Positions 4,063 to 5,067 of a stretch of DNA of 5,067 nucleotides are shown here, piece by piece. The first letter of the stretch is position 1. Each line of letters opens with the position of its first letter. This DNA is from Acidobacteriota bacterium (lineage in GTDB: Bacteria; Acidobacteriota; Polarisedimenticolia; Gp22-AA2). The stretch spans positions 1 to 5,067 of the forward strand of contig JAPUIN010000188.1 in NCBI GenBank assembly GCA_027297005.1, in the 5' to 3' direction. The notes beneath the pieces are model-generated. The model was not told where the DNA came from and did no database searches. It saw only the letters and a program-made list of their open reading frames with translations. Position numbers and translations under genes: made by a program.

Positions 4063-4901
4063 GCGCCCGCGCACAGCGGAGCCTGACGGTGCTGAAGCTC
4101 GGGGGCAGCCTGATGAATGAGGGGGGTCCGGGACCCGCCATACTCCACGAGGTCGCCAGAGCATCAGAGCGCGGCAAGCCGATTCTGGTGGTGCACGGCG
4201 GCGGCTCCGAGCTGAGCGCGTGGCTTCAGCGGCTCGGCATCGAGAGCCGCTTCGTCGGCGGCCAGCGCGTGACGACCGCGGAGATCCTGCCGGTGGCCCT
4301 GATGGTCCTCGGTGGATTAATCAACCGCCGGATCGTAGAGGCTCTTCTGCGCTTCGACTGCTCCGCCATCGGCATGACTGGCGCCGACGCCGCCGGCACC
4401 CATGCCGTGCCGGTCGACGACCGGGACCTTGGCGCGGTGGGGCGGATCGTGTCGGTGAACGCTCCGCTCTATCTGGATCTGATCGAAGCGGGGCGGCTGC
4501 CGGTCATCGCGAGCATGGCGTGGAACGCACAGCACGGCTGGCTGAACGTGAACGCCGATCTGATGGCGGCGGCGCTCGCCGCCGGCCTGGGCGCGCGGCG
4601 TCTCATTCTGATGACCGACGTGCCGGGCGTGCAGGGGGCCGACGGGAACCTCCTGACCCGGGTGACGCTCGGCGAGATGCGCGACCTGGTGAAGACCGGA
4701 GCGGCCCGGGGCGGAATGGTCCCGAAGTTGCTCGCCTGTCAAGCCGCGCTGCGCGCCCGCATCCCGGAGGTGATGATTCTCGGCCCCGGCGAGGAGGGTT
4801 TGACGCGTGCGCTGATCGGGAGCGCCATCGAGGGGACGCGCGTGGTGCGAGCCGAAGAGCGCGGATCGCTGCGCGAGGCGGTCCGGGAGACGAGCCGATG
4901 A
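4059..4901 (+). CDS. argB: Acetylglutamate kinase ArgB
   Basis: This 280-residue cytoplasmic amino-acid kinase phosphorylates N-acetylglutamate with ATP, supplying the substrate of ArgC. Motifs in order are KLGGSL (13-18) with Lys13 for phosphate binding, VVHGGGSE (44-51), GGQRVTT (67-73) with Arg70 as the expected acetylglutamate ligand, GMTGADAAG (105-113), NVNAD (163-167), whose Asn163 and Asp167 match the E. coli active-site pair, LILMTDVPGV (182-191), and GGMVPK (218-223) with Lys223. The FVGGQRVT form fits true ArgB rather than the LysW-linked aminoadipate kinases. No long N-terminal helix of the kind seen in arginine-inhibited hexameric kinases is apparent (the KLGG motif begins at residue 13), so strong feedback inhibition is less likely; this is an inference. 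It overlaps argC by ATGA, and its own stop overlaps the argD start, so the three are translationally coupled. Confidence 0.94.
   Translation: MSARAQRSLTVLKLGGSLMNEGGPGPAILHEVARASERGKPILVVHGGGSELSAWLQRLGIESRFVGGQRVTTAEILPVALMVLGGLINRRIVEALLRFDCSAIGMTGADAAGTHAVPVDDRDLGAVGRIVSVNAPLYLDLIEAGRLPVIASMAWNAQHGWLNVNADLMAAALAAGLGARRLILMTDVPGVQGADGNLLTRVTLGEMRDLVKTGAARGGMVPKLLACQAALRARIPEVMILGPGEEGLTRALIGSAIEGTRVVRAEERGSLREAVRETSR
4885..4890 (+). promoter_or_regulatory. Ribosome binding site of argD (for the ATG at 4898)
   Basis: GGGAGA lies 7 bases before the ATG at 4898. A second purine-rich stretch, AGAGGGG (4901-4907), lies 5 bases before another in-frame ATG at 4913, so either start could be served. 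Confidence 0.5.
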
Positions 4902-5067
4902 GAGGGGCGGCTATGCGCCGGACGATCGACCTGGGATCCCGTTACCTGTTCCCGAACTACGTGCGCACGCCGATCGTGATCGTCTCAGGCCGCGGCTGCC
5001 GGGTCGTCGATGCGGACGGCCGCGAGTATCTCGACCTGCTCGGAGGGATCGCGGTGAACGCCCTCGG
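4898..5067 (+). CDS. argD: Acetylornithine aminotransferase ArgD, N-terminal fragment
   Basis: The gene is cut by the right edge after 56 codons. The visible part reads YLFPNYVRTPIVIV (16-29), GRGCRVVDADGREYLDLLGG (31-50) and IAVNAL (51-56). This is the characteristic start of class III PLP-dependent aminotransferases of the ArgD/ornithine aminotransferase group (pattern GxGxxxxDxdGreYLDxxxGiaVnaLGH). In this position the expected reaction is transamination of N-acetylglutamate semialdehyde with glutamate to N-acetylornithine, directly after the ArgC step. The PLP lysine lies beyond the window, so the exact subfamily (ArgD, AstC or ornithine aminotransferase) rests on context. The ATG at 4898 overlaps the argB stop as ATGA; the in-frame ATG at 4913 would remove five residues and is an equally workable start. 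Confidence 0.88.
   Translation, partial: MRGAAMRRTIDLGSRYLFPNYVRTPIVIVSGRGCRVVDADGREYLDLLGGIAVNAL

Noticed and set aside
1..5067. Mobile elements, CRISPR arrays, tRNA or rRNA genes
   Set aside because: No transposase or integrase reading frame, no regularly spaced direct repeats, and no cloverleaf or rRNA-like segments were seen.

Overview
The window is a stretch of a GC-rich bacterial chromosome. It carries a complete arginine regulator, the start of an arginine biosynthesis operon, a transporter pair, and two small genes on the opposite strand. Genes are tightly packed, with 4-base overlaps (ATGA or TTGA) at three junctions. The high GC content, the regulator-first order argR-argC-argB-argD and the uncharacterised lipoprotein and basic protein would suit Acidobacteriota or a neighbouring soil phylum. 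That assignment is a guess; the sequence does not prove it.

Region 1 (1-598, mostly minus strand) holds the first 56 codons of a lipoprotein built from 14-residue repeats, preceded by a 77-residue very basic helical protein. A 115-base intergenic region then carries divergent promoters: a -35/extended -10 pair driving the basic protein leftward, and an extended -10 element driving the transporter pair rightward. Two 11-base palindromes lie among them.

Region 2 (599-2271, plus strand) is a two-gene unit: an 87-residue small membrane protein and a 470-residue Nramp-superfamily transporter, overlapping by TTGA. The transporter keeps the Nramp fold signals, but GSGE and FWT appear to stand where the metal-binding DPGN and MPH motifs normally sit. 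Its substrate is therefore unknown.

Region 3 (2272-5067, plus strand) is the arginine locus. argR has its own promoter (TTGACA, 16 bases, extended -10). A near-consensus ARG box is embedded in its first five codons, so ArgR very probably represses its own gene, and the transcript looks leaderless. A strong intrinsic terminator lies between argR and argC, yet no promoter is visible between the terminator and argC. The last nine sense codons of argR contain four Arg codons, and the end of argR can pair with the left arm of the terminator. Together these suggest that argR doubles as a leader for transcription attenuation of argC-argB-argD. argC, argB and argD are joined by ATGA overlaps and carry out consecutive steps (phosphorylation, reduction, transamination) from N-acetylglutamate towards N-acetylornithine. 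argD runs off the right edge.

The most interesting signals are the ARG box that doubles as the argR start, the proposed argR-tail attenuator, and the transporter lacking Nramp metal ligands with its coupled small membrane partner.
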